A stretch of 6,427 nucleotides of DNA, taken from contig DAOUQK010000217.1 in assembly GCA_030625695.1 (NCBI GenBank), positions 1-6,427 of the forward strand, read 5' to 3'. Every line of letters starts with the position of its first letter. Position 1 is the first letter of the stretch. Shown here piece by piece: positions 1 to 6,160 of the stretch. The notes below the pieces were generated by a model, which did not search any database, had not been told where the DNA came from, and saw nothing but the letters and a program-made list of their open reading frames with translations. Source of the stretch: Paracoccaceae bacterium (lineage in GTDB: Bacteria > Pseudomonadota > Alphaproteobacteria > Rhodobacterales > Rhodobacteraceae). The translations under genes and the position numbers were made by a program.

Positions 1-2070
1 CGCCTGACCAATGCCTTGCGCCAATCCGCCATGCACCTGCCCGTCAACAATCATCGGGTTGACAATATTGCCGAAATCATCCGCCGCCATCATCCGCTCG
101 ATGGTGACCTGACCGGTCTCCTTGTCCACCTCAACCTCGCAGGCATAAGCCCCTGCTGGGTAGGTAAAGTTGGCCGGATCATAAAACGCGGTCTCTTCCA
201 ATCCCGGCTCAATATCTTCCAGCGGATAGTTATGCGGCACATACGCCGCCAGGGTCACATCGCCCCAGGCCACGGATTTGTCGGTGCCAGCCACGCTGAA
301 CGTTCCATCCTTCAGCTCAATATCCGCGTCTGACGCTTCCATCAGATGTGCGGCAATTTTCTTGGCCTTATTGATGATCTTCTCAGTGGCGCGCACCATG
401 GCGGACCCACCCACAGCCAATGACCGCGAGCCATAGGTACCCATGCCCATCGGCACTTTGTCAGTATCGCCATGCACGATCTCGATCATGCTTTCGTCAA
501 TGCCGATCATCTCGGCAATCACCTGAGGAAAGGCTGTCTCATGCCCTTGCCCATGGCTGTGCGACCCGGTCATCACAACCAAACCACCCGTGGCATTGAC
601 CCGCACCGTGGCGCTTTCATACAGCCCGGCGCGTGCACCCAACTGCCCCACAAGGTTACTCGGCGCAATGCCGCAAGCCTCGATATAGGTGTTCACACCC
701 AACCCACGCAGCTTGCCGTTCTTCTCGCTCTCGGCGCGACGCGCCTCAAAGCCGGCAAAATCCGCCATCTCTTCCAGCTTGTCCATGGTGGCGTTGTAGT
801 CACCTGTGTCATAGGCCACAGCCACCGGCGTTTCATAAGGAAACTCTGTGACAAAGTTCTGACGGCGCAGGGCAATCGGATCGACCCCCAGTTCCATCGC
901 CGCCTTGTCAACCACCCGCTCCAACTGGAACGTCGCTTCCGGGCGACCAGCGCCGCGATACGCATCGACCGGCACCGTATTGGTAAACACAGCCTTGACG
1001 TTCACATAAATCAGCGGGGTTTTATAGTTCCCCGCCATCAACGTCCCATGCAACCAGGTCGGAACCGACGGCGCAAAGGTGGACAGATAGGCGCCCATAT
1101 TGGCATGCGTATCAGTACGTACCGCCAGAAAGTTGTTATCCGCGTCCAGGGCCAATTCAATCTTGGTCACATGATCACGCCCATGCGCGTCGGACATGAA
1201 CGCCTCGGACCGTGACGACGTCCACTTGACGGCACGGTTACAGGCTTTGGCCGCAAAGGTACAAAACGCCTCTTCCGCATAGTGGAATATCTTGGTGCCA
1301 AAGCCACCGCCCACATCCGGGGAAACCACCCGCAGCTTGTGCTCAGGAATGCCCAGCACAAACGCGCCCATCAACAGACGGATCACATGCGGGTTCTGAC
1401 TGGTGGTATACAGCGTATGATCCCCGGACGAGCGATCATAACAACCAATAGCCACCCTTGGCTCCATCGGATTGGCGATCAACCGGTTGTTGACCAGTTC
1501 AAGCGTGGTGACGTGCGCCGCACCCTTAATAGCGGCATCAACCGCATCGCGGTTTTCCTCGACAAAACCCCAGTCATAACAAAGGTTCGAGGTCAGATCG
1601 TCATGCACTTTGGGAGAACCGTCAGCCAATCCGGCTTTCATGTTCACGACCGCAGGCAGATCGGTGATATCCAGATCTATCGCCTCCGCCGCATCGCGCG
1701 CCTGCTCGGCGGTCTCGGCGACCACGGCCGCCACCATCTCGCCGACATAGCGCACTTTTCCTTCGGCAAGAATGGGGTGTTTCGGCTCTTGCATGGCATT
1801 GCCAAACCGGTCGGTTATTTCCCAACCGCAGGGCACGCCGCCCACACCCTCGAAATCGACCGAAGTGAATATTTTCACCACCCCGGGCATCGCTGCCGCC
1901 GCAGCGGTATCAATACCGTTGATGGTACCATGCGCCACGTCCGAGCGCAGGAAATGAATATAGGCCTGTCCGGCCATATTCATATCGTCAGTGTAATTGC
2001 CGTTTCCCGTCAGAAACCGTACGTCTTCGCGCCGCTTTGGGCTGGCGCCGATGCCATGATCTTTCGGCAT
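1..2070 (-). CDS. coxL: Form II CO dehydrogenase-like large (molybdopterin-binding) subunit, C-terminus cut by window edge
   Basis: Catalytic subunit of a cytoplasmic molybdenum hydroxylase of the xanthine dehydrogenase/aerobic CO dehydrogenase family; it binds the Mo-pterin dinucleotide cofactor and oxidises an unidentified substrate. The first 690 codons are visible and the frame is open to the window edge; family members run to about 760-800 residues, so the last part, including the expected catalytic Glu (GVGE-type motif), is outside. An a/b hammerhead domain spans about residues 20-130, followed by the Mo-binding domains. VGGGFGTK (253-260) is the conserved cofactor-contacting loop. AYRGAGR (370-376) is the form II active-site signature; form I CODH has AYxCSFR. 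GQVHGG and QGIGQ near residue 680 are family-typical. The ATG at 2070 is supported by GGAGG at 2077-2081, six bases upstream. It follows coxS after an 81-base gap containing a large palindrome. Substrate could be CO (poorly) or another small molecule or aldehyde/heterocycle. Confidence 0.93.
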   Translation of the reverse strand, partial: MPKDHGIGASPKRREDVRFLTGNGNYTDDMNMAGQAYIHFLRSDVAHGTINGIDTAAAAAMPGVVKIFTSVDFEGVGGVPCGWEITDRFGNAMQEPKHPILAEGKVRYVGEMVAAVVAETAEQARDAAEAIDLDITDLPAVVNMKAGLADGSPKVHDDLTSNLCYDWGFVEENRDAVDAAIKGAAHVTTLELVNNRLIANPMEPRVAIGCYDRSSGDHTLYTTSQNPHVIRLLMGAFVLGIPEHKLRVVSPDVGGGFGTKIFHYAEEAFCTFAAKACNRAVKWTSSRSEAFMSDAHGRDHVTKIELALDADNNFLAVRTDTHANMGAYLSTFAPSVPTWLHGTLMAGNYKTPLIYVNVKAVFTNTVPVDAYRGAGRPEATFQLERVVDKAAMELGVDPIALRRQNFVTEFPYETPVAVAYDTGDYNATMDKLEEMADFAGFEARRAESEKNGKLRGLGVNTYIEACGIAPSNLVGQLGARAGLYESATVRVNATGGLVVMTGSHSHGQGHETAFPQVIAEMIGIDESMIEIVHGDTDKVPMGMGTYGSRSLAVGGSAMVRATEKIINKAKKIAAHLMEASDADIELKDGTFSVAGTDKSVAWGDVTLAAYVPHNYPLEDIEPGLEETAFYDPANFTYPAGAYACEVEVDKETGQVTIERMMAADDFGNIVNPMIVDGQVHGGLAQGIGQA

Positions 2071-2076
2071 TTTATT

Positions 2077-2081
2077 CCTCC
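2077..2081 (-). promoter_or_regulatory. Ribosome binding site of coxL
   Basis: The minus strand reads GGGAGGA ending six to seven bases before the ATG at 2070. This strong Shine-Dalgarno sequence fixes the coxL start and lies just outside the left arm of the palindrome that begins at 2088, so a hairpin would not hide it directly. Confidence 0.8.
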
Positions 2082-2087
2082 CTGGAT

Positions 2088-2140
2088 GGTGGGTTTTCAC
2101 CCACCCTACGAATAATCCGTAGGGTGGGTGAAAACCCACG
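2088..2140. repeat. Long palindromic (REP-like) element between coxS and coxL
   Basis: Arms 2089-2110 and 2118-2139 are perfect reverse complements over 22 bases, separated by the 7-base loop AATAATC. Each arm is also a small hairpin in itself: GGTGGGT-TTTC-ACCCACC on the left (7-bp stem, 2088-2105) and GTGGGT-GAAA-ACCCAC on the right (6-bp stem). The core GTAGGGTGGG...CCCACC resembles dispersed palindromic intergenic elements that I recall from many proteobacterial genomes; a genome-wide copy count was not possible. It lies in the spacer of the coxS-coxL operon. There is no T-run right after the stem in the direction of transcription, so it is not a classic intrinsic terminator. It could act as an mRNA stabiliser or partial attenuator between the small and large subunit messages, or simply be an inserted mobile palindrome. 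Confidence 0.85.
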
Positions 2141-2151
2141 TTTATTTCGAT

Positions 2152-2634
2152 CTACTCAGCCGCGATTGCCACATCCTGACCGGATGCCGCCATAATCGCG
2201 CGCACAATGTTGTGATAGCCGGTACAGCGACAGATATTGCCCTCAAGATACTTGCGTATCTCTGCCTCGCTCGGCTTGGGGTTATCCTTCAATAACGTTA
2301 CCGTACTCATCACCATACCCGGCGTGCAGAACCCGCATTGCAGCCCGTGATGATCCTGAAACGCCTGCTGAACCACACCAAGTGTGCCGTCCTCAGCCGC
2401 CTGACCCTCAATCGTCGCCACATCAGCGCCATTCGCTTCGACGGCCAGAATAGTGCAGGATTTTACCGCCGCACCGTTCACATGCACCACGCAAGCGCCA
2501 CATTGGCTGGTGTCACAGCCAATGTGCGTACCGGTCAGCCCAAGCTGTTCACGCAAGAACGACGACAACAACGTGCGTCCCTCTACGCTGTCGCCAACGG
2601 AAACACCGTTCACGACCATTGTGACCTCTGTCAT
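2152..2634 (-). CDS. coxS: Form II CO dehydrogenase-like small subunit, two [2Fe-2S] clusters
   Basis: Iron-sulfur subunit of the molybdenum hydroxylase; it passes electrons from the molybdenum site on CoxL towards the FAD subunit. The protein has 160 residues, normal for the family. The N-terminal plant-ferredoxin-like domain binds one cluster through C40, C45, C48 and C60 (C-x4-C-x2-C-x11-C). The C-terminal helical domain binds the second through C100 and C103 (QCGFCTPG) and C135 and C137 (GNICRCTGY). All eight ligands are present, so the subunit should be functional. The ATG at 2634 has GGAGG at 2640-2644, five bases upstream. The upstream neighbour is the molybdopterin-binding gene, 84 bases away, and coxL follows. 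An alternative name would be the small subunit of a xanthine dehydrogenase-type enzyme; the pairing with an AYRGAGR large subunit makes the form II CODH-like label the best one. Confidence 0.95.
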   Translation of the reverse strand: MTEVTMVVNGVSVGDSVEGRTLLSSFLREQLGLTGTHIGCDTSQCGACVVHVNGAAVKSCTILAVEANGADVATIEGQAAEDGTLGVVQQAFQDHHGLQCGFCTPGMVMSTVTLLKDNPKPSEAEIRKYLEGNICRCTGYHNIVRAIMAASGQDVAIAAE

Positions 2635-2639
2635 AATAT

Positions 2640-2644
2640 CCTCC
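2640..2644 (-). promoter_or_regulatory. Ribosome binding site of coxS
   Basis: The minus strand reads GGGAGG five bases before the ATG at 2634. It matches the strong site of coxL, in contrast with the weak sites of xdhC and the molybdopterin-binding gene, which suggests higher translation of the structural subunits than of the accessory proteins. Confidence 0.75.
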
Positions 2645-2672
2645 CTTATTTTTACTTTTTGCTGAAGATGAG

Positions 2673-2686
2673 TTAACCATGGTCAA
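2673..2686. promoter_or_regulatory. Possible operator or promoter element upstream of coxS
   Basis: TTGACCATGGTTAA on the minus strand is a 14-base palindrome with a single mismatched pair, in the 84-base gap between the molybdopterin-binding gene and coxS. Its TTGACC half resembles a -35 box, but no convincing -10 box follows at 16-18 bases. It could be a regulator site giving coxSL separate control, or chance. I know of no named regulator with this exact site. Confidence 0.2.
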
Positions 2687-2718
2687 GCCGCCTTGAGAAC
2701 CCAAAAACGTTTAATACT

Positions 2719-3717
2719 TCAGGAAGGGGTATTGCGGGGTTGTGGCCGGGTCGGGATTTCCTTGAGAAGGCCCCCTACCCCCATCCCGGCAATGTCTGCG
2801 CTGGTCACGTCGATGCCACAAGCCACCCGGGCCAGCACCCAATCAGCGCCGTTCAGGGCTGGTGAGCGGGCACACCCTGGCAGACCAATCACCGGCCTTG
2901 CCGCCAACTGTCCCAGAAACAACAGGTTTCCCGGATCAACCGGCATGCCAAACCGTTCCACCTTACCACCTGCGCGGCGCAACGCGGACGGAGCCATATC
3001 GTTTGGGTCCGAGGTGGCCGATCCAGTCAGGATCAGCACCATCTCACCTTTGATCTGTTGAATGGCCTCCCCCAGTTCCCCCTCGTCATGGGCCACTTCG
3101 CGGGTCTCGGCCAACGTCATGCCCAGCGCCTGCACCCGGCTCGTTATGGCGCGAATACCTTTGTCGTTGGGTGGCCCGCCGACAATGTTACTCACCACCA
3201 ACCCAACCGTACCAAACACCACGCCCGCCAGCCGCAATGCCGCGCGTGCGGAATCTGCCGCCTGCGCCACGTCCGCGCCCGGCACCGCATAGGCGATGAT
3301 CTTGATCGTCGCGACCATCCCCCCTGCTGCCATCTGTTGAAACGGCGGCACGGTGGCGATGGTTATCATCGGATGAATGGCGTTGAACCGTTCCAACGCC
3401 GCCACATCCAGCACCACCACCCCTGCCGTATCCGCCAGAATATTGACCCGCCCGGTAAAAGGCGCAGCTATCCGCAGCCCCGCCGCCTTTGGGTCCGGCA
3501 CCAGTGCCCGCGCCAGTCGCTCAGCTGCGTCGTTTTCGTGAATATCCCCGGGGTCAAGCCGGGCCACGGTGATCTGGCCTATCCCGGCCTGCCGAATATG
3601 CTGTAAATGATCCTTGGTAAGGATCACCCCCTTGCGCAACCGCCCATTGTCCAGTTTGAGTGAATGCGCCAAAACCGCGCCTAAGGCCGCATCCACATCA
3701 ACCGGGCCGAACTTCAC
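2719..3717 (-). CDS. Molybdopterin-binding (MoeA/MogA-fold) protein, Mo hydroxylase cofactor accessory
   Basis: A 332-residue protein resembling the molybdopterin-binding proteins that accompany xanthine dehydrogenase/CODH-like operons. It begins with a conserved KFGPV-type segment and a region with LRKG (27-30) and ARLDPGD (52-58). It ends in a MoCF-type domain (about 170-300) containing SNIVGGPPNDKG (176-187), LTGSATSDPNDMAP (230-243) and GLPGCARSPALNG (278-290). Related proteins in this group are often fused to a C-terminal MobA-like nucleotidyltransferase; here the protein stops at the MoCF domain, so any transferase must be encoded elsewhere. The likely role is binding molybdopterin or finished cofactor before nucleotide attachment or insertion; this is inferred. 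The start is GTG at 3717, overlapping the xdhC stop by four bases (GTGA) with little Shine-Dalgarno sequence, which points to translational coupling. A 3714 to 2719 frame without breaks supports an intact gene. Confidence 0.85.
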   Translation of the reverse strand: MKFGPVDVDAALGAVLAHSLKLDNGRLRKGVILTKDHLQHIRQAGIGQITVARLDPGDIHENDAAERLARALVPDPKAAGLRIAAPFTGRVNILADTAGVVVLDVAALERFNAIHPMITIATVPPFQQMAAGGMVATIKIIAYAVPGADVAQAADSARAALRLAGVVFGTVGLVVSNIVGGPPNDKGIRAITSRVQALGMTLAETREVAHDEGELGEAIQQIKGEMVLILTGSATSDPNDMAPSALRRAGGKVERFGMPVDPGNLLFLGQLAARPVIGLPGCARSPALNGADWVLARVACGIDVTSADIAGMGVGGLLKEIPTRPQPRNTPS

Positions 3718-4712
3718 AGTGCTGAACTTCGCTGGGCTTTCCCGCGCAGAACCGCCGTCATTTCGGCCAGTATAGACAAGGCAATCTCGGCCGGGCCGGC
3801 CGCACCGATATCAAGACCAACCGGCCCGTGAATCCGGGCGATTTGGGCTGCGTCAAACCCGGCATCCAACATTCGTTCGACACGTTTGGCATGGGTACGT
3901 TTCGACCCCAACGCGCCGATATAGAAACAATCGGCATAAAGTGCCGCCATCAAAGCCGGGTCATCCAACTTAGGGTCATGGGTCAGCAATACCATTGCCG
4001 TTCGCGCATCCAGACCCAATTCGGCAACCGCCTCGTCCGGCCAATCCTCAAGAATAACTTCGCCCGGGAACCGCGCCTTTGATCCAAACGCCCCGCGCGG
4101 ATCAATCAATACCGGATCATAGCCGACAATCCGCGCCATCGGCACCAAGCCCTGGGCGATATGCACCGCCCCGACAATGACCAAGCGCAAAGGCGGGTTA
4201 TAGACGGCCACAAAGGTCTGCTCATCCGCCTCGAACCCTGAACGGTCCATACGCATGCGGTCCTTATAGGCATCGTGGTGCAACCGCCGCACGCCTTCTT
4301 CAAGGTTGACCTCATAGGTCAGAGCCACCCGGCCCGCCCGTGCCGCAACCAGCTCGACCAGCAAATCCTCTGGTATCACTTCGCCCACCGGTTCGACCAG
4401 CACCCGAATGGTGCCACCACAGGCCAGACCAGACGCAAAGGCATCGTCATCGGAAACGCCGAATTCCAACAACCGGTGTTCGCCCGTCTCCAACGCCTCC
4501 AGCGCTTCGGTTACCACAGCACCTTCGACACAGCCGCCGGACACGGACCCCTCCATGCGCCCGTCACCGCCTACCACCAACTGCGCGCCCACCCGTCGCG
4601 GGGCGCTGCCCCAAGTTTCAACCACAGTGGCCAATACGGCCCCCTTACCCTCGCGATACCAGCGCAGGGCGGTTTCGGGGATGGCGTCAAATCTGTCTGA
4701 TTGAGTATTCAT
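3714..4712 (-). CDS. xdhC: XdhC/CoxI family molybdenum cofactor maturation protein
   Basis: A 332-residue protein of the XdhC/CoxI family. In Rhodobacter capsulatus, XdhC binds molybdopterin cofactor, protects its sulfurated form and hands it to xanthine dehydrogenase. The N-terminal XdhC_CoxI domain (about 12-110) shows TWGSAPRRVG (33-42), the SGGCVEG motif with C61 (58-64) and ACGG with C98 (97-100). The C-terminal Rossmann domain (about 175-325) starts with LVIVGAVHIAQ (177-187) and holds IDPRGAF, LLTHDPKLDDPAL and YIGALGSKRTH, all typical. The ATG at 4712 was chosen because homology begins right after it; the same frame stays open up to 4922 but that part overlaps the terminator and the next gene in another frame. 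No good Shine-Dalgarno sequence precedes it. It is the first gene of the unit xdhC, molybdopterin-binding gene, coxS, coxL and overlaps the second gene by four bases. The natural client is the CoxL encoded downstream. Confidence 0.92.
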   Translation of the reverse strand: MNTQSDRFDAIPETALRWYREGKGAVLATVVETWGSAPRRVGAQLVVGGDGRMEGSVSGGCVEGAVVTEALEALETGEHRLLEFGVSDDDAFASGLACGGTIRVLVEPVGEVIPEDLLVELVAARAGRVALTYEVNLEEGVRRLHHDAYKDRMRMDRSGFEADEQTFVAVYNPPLRLVIVGAVHIAQGLVPMARIVGYDPVLIDPRGAFGSKARFPGEVILEDWPDEAVAELGLDARTAMVLLTHDPKLDDPALMAALYADCFYIGALGSKRTHAKRVERMLDAGFDAAQIARIHGPVGLDIGAAGPAEIALSILAEMTAVLRGKAQRSSAL

Positions 4713-4718
4713 GCGCAC

Positions 4719-4747
4719 AGTATGAGCCAGCAAATCGCCGCTGTCTT
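4719..4747 (-). promoter_or_regulatory. Possible weak promoter of the xdhC-coxSL operon
   Basis: On the minus strand AAGACA (4747-4742) and CATACT (4724-4719) each match four of six bases of the sigma-70 boxes and are exactly 17 bases apart. They lie between the upstream terminator and the xdhC start, where a promoter is expected. If used, transcription would start at or near the ATG at 4712, giving a leaderless or almost leaderless message, which would fit the missing Shine-Dalgarno sequence. The match is weak and unproven. Confidence 0.25.
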
Positions 4748-4763
4748 GCACAAAATGCCCCCG

Positions 4764-4808
4764 AAAAATGAAGCGGCCCGACCGGCAAGGGATGCCGACG
4801 GGCCGCTT
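4764..4808 (-). terminator. Rho-independent terminator after the YeeE/YedE pair
   Basis: Perfect 10-bp outer stem AAGCGGCCCG/CGGGCCGCTT (4771-4780 and 4799-4808) continued by an inner CGGCA/TGCCG stem with a 5-base loop. On the minus strand it is followed after two bases by TTTTT (4768-4764). It lies about 46 bases after the stop codon of the second transporter gene and separates that unit from the xdhC operon. A mirrored A-tract on the other side is too short to suggest strong bidirectional action. Confidence 0.85.
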
Positions 4809-4854
4809 TCGTACGATCCGGGGGGAGGTGGACCGTACTATGCTTGTGCTTGCC

Positions 4855-5445
4855 TTACTCGGCAGGCAGCATTTCGGGTGCCTTGGGCGACATCCGTGTC
4901 GGCAGGGCAAAGGCCAGCGCAATCAAGGCCAACCCCAAAGCAATGCCCAGCACGTCCCCTGGCAAAGCCGACAGGCCATCATATTTGGCCCCCGGAACCG
5001 TGCCCAAGGTGACTTTGCCGCCCGCAATACTGTCCAGCAGACCCCAGGCCTTCCAGCTTGGGTATGTAACCATATAGGCCGCAGCGCCCAGCAAACCACC
5101 GGCGATAAAGAACCACGCGTCCTTTCGCCCGGTCCCGGCCGCAACCACACTGGTGCCCGGGCAATAGCCCGCAACAGCCCAGCCGGTGCCCAACAGCAAA
5201 CCACCGATAAAGACGCCGATATAGGCTGATTTGACCGACATGTGGCCAACATCAACCAGCCCCAGCATCTGACCGGCGAACATCAACAGCGATCCCGTGC
5301 CGATGGCCAGAAGGATGGTCTTGGCCAGGTTCAGATTGGTCAGGTTCAGCATCTTGCCGATTACGGTCGGGTTGGTCGCACCAATCCGGTCCAGCACCAC
5401 GCCAAAGGCAAGGCCAATAACAATTGCGAGTATAATGACAGTCAT
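4855..5445 (-). CDS. YeeE/YedE family (DUF6691-type) membrane protein, second half of a sulfur-compound transporter pair
   Basis: A 196-residue, very hydrophobic inner membrane protein. Predicted membrane segments by eye are at about 3-18, 43-62, 74-93, 110-127 and 164-181. The sequence AGYCPGT with C95 (92-98) matches the conserved cysteine motif of YeeE/YedE proteins; in characterised YeeE (TsuA) conserved cysteines pass thiosulfate through the membrane. Full-length YeeE has about 350 residues; here the function seems split over two half-size proteins, and this is the downstream one. The ATG at 5445 lies four bases after the stop of the first gene, and the GGGG near the end of that gene may serve as a ribosome binding site, so the two are co-translated. 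A strong terminator follows. Thiosulfate, sulfide, persulfide or another sulfur species are possible substrates; the sequence alone does not decide. Confidence 0.88.
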   Translation of the reverse strand: MTVIILAIVIGLAFGVVLDRIGATNPTVIGKMLNLTNLNLAKTILLAIGTGSLLMFAGQMLGLVDVGHMSVKSAYIGVFIGGLLLGTGWAVAGYCPGTSVVAAGTGRKDAWFFIAGGLLGAAAYMVTYPSWKAWGLLDSIAGGKVTLGTVPGAKYDGLSALPGDVLGIALGLALIALAFALPTRMSPKAPEMLPAE

Positions 5446-5449
5446 CAGA

Positions 5450-6001
5450 TCAGACCCCTTTTTTGAACATCAAAAGCGAAACGGGTATGGCGGCTCCAAA
5501 GGCCCCCAGCGCAAAGATATAGCCCGACAGCGACGTCTGCATCATGCCCGACATCATATGCCCCGAGGTACAGCCCCCCGCCAGACGCGCACCGTACAGC
5601 ACGATAAAACCACCGGCAAAAGCCGCCGCGTAGCGTTTGACCTTGCTGTCACCAAAGTTGGCACGCCACAGGGCCGATATTTCGCGTTCACCCTTTTCAA
5701 CGCCACCGCGCAGGCGCGACGACAACAGCCCGCCCAGGATCATCGCCGCCACGAAGATAAAGCTGTAGTTCAGCGGGTTTGAAGCGGCTTTGGCGTATTT
5801 ACCGTTTGATTTCGCCAGATAGGCGTTGGTTGAGGTATAGCCCTCGTCGGTTTTGGTGATCAGCTCCGGGGTGATGGCGTCTGCGACGATCCCGTCGAGG
5901 ATGACAAATTGGGTCGAAACACCAATTGGTTTGACCAACAGTACGGCAGCAAAGAACACAAGCCCCAGCAATAACCCGCCCGTTTTCCAGTTTAGTAACA
6001 T
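5450..6001 (-). CDS. YeeE/YedE family membrane protein, first half of a sulfur-compound transporter pair
   Basis: A 183-residue inner membrane protein, paired with the gene that follows four bases later. Membrane segments by eye, numbered from the 6001 start, are at about 8-23, 79-95, 124-141 and 158-179, with a polar, probably periplasmic stretch between the first two. YGARLAGGCTSGHMMSG with C144 is the hallmark YeeE/YedE cysteine motif. Two starts are possible. The ATG at 6001 has AAGGG at 6009-6013 seven bases upstream and leads straight into the conserved NWKTGG start, so I prefer it. The ATG at 6016 (five residues longer) has no ribosome binding site. The upstream gap holds two ATTC-N8-GAAT repeats, the spacing of SqrR/BigR-type persulfide-responsive repressor sites, which supports a sulfur role. 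The pair probably forms a heteromeric channel for thiosulfate or another reduced sulfur compound. Confidence 0.88.
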   Translation of the reverse strand: MLLNWKTGGLLLGLVFFAAVLLVKPIGVSTQFVILDGIVADAITPELITKTDEGYTSTNAYLAKSNGKYAKAASNPLNYSFIFVAAMILGGLLSSRLRGGVEKGEREISALWRANFGDSKVKRYAAAFAGGFIVLYGARLAGGCTSGHMMSGMMQTSLSGYIFALGAFGAAIPVSLLMFKKGV

Positions 6002-6021
6002 GTATTTACCCTTCATGATTC

Positions 6022-6041
6022 ATATTCTGTTTTTGGAATAT
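6022..6041. promoter_or_regulatory. Proximal SqrR/BigR-type operator
   Basis: ATATTC-N8-GAATAT is a perfect 6+6 inverted repeat ending 20 bases before the preferred start of the first YeeE/YedE gene. It contains ATTC-N8-GAAT, the consensus reported for SqrR, the ArsR-family sulfide/persulfide repressor of Rhodobacter capsulatus; the related BigR controls YeeE/YedE-containing operons in other bacteria. The regulator gene is not in the window. Confidence 0.6.
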
Positions 6042-6048
6042 CATTCAC

Positions 6049-6064
6049 ATTCTCAAGTTGGAAT
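6049..6064. promoter_or_regulatory. Distal SqrR/BigR-type operator
   Basis: A second ATTC-N8-GAAT (ATTC 6049-6052, GAAT 6061-6064) stands 25 bases upstream of the same element in the proximal site. A -35-like TTGACC at 6097-6092 on the minus strand would place the transcription start near this site, although no good -10 box is visible. A repressor bound to both sites would block initiation and early elongation towards the transporter genes. Confidence 0.5.
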
Positions 6065-6160
6065 ACTTGAAATGCCTTAATTCTGCCCTATGGTCAAATT
6101 GACGCGAACTTCTGGGGGTGCAGACGGGTATCCAGCGCGCAATAGCCGGAAGTCACAGGA

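Noticed and set aside
472..1215. Plus-strand open frame of 247 codons
   Set aside because: Antisense to conserved coxL sequence including the AYRGAGR loop; His/Arg-rich composition without any motif, typical of a shadow frame.
1282..2115. Long plus-strand open frame of 277 codons
   Set aside because: It lies antisense to coxL, shows no recognisable protein family, and crosses the palindrome and the coxL ribosome binding site. It is a GC-driven shadow of the coxL frame.
2683..2696. Inverted repeat TCAAG-CCGC-CTTGA after the molybdopterin-binding gene
   Set aside because: A 5-bp stem without a following T-run is too weak to call a terminator.
3058..3606. Plus-strand open frame of 182 codons
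   Set aside because: Antisense to the well-conserved molybdopterin-binding protein; no family resemblance.
4713..4922. 70-codon N-terminal extension of XdhC in the same open frame
   Set aside because: It would be read through the terminator hairpin and into the end of the YeeE/YedE gene, is basic and Cys/Pro-rich without family similarity, and homology starts only after the ATG at 4712.
4768..5229. Plus-strand open frame of 153 codons opposite the second YeeE/YedE gene
   Set aside because: It starts inside the terminator and has no recognisable content; the minus-strand membrane protein explains the region.
6093..6103. Small palindrome GTCAA-A-TTGAC
   Set aside because: Five-base arms around one base are common by chance; it may only contribute a -35-like TTGACC and does not match a regulator I can name.
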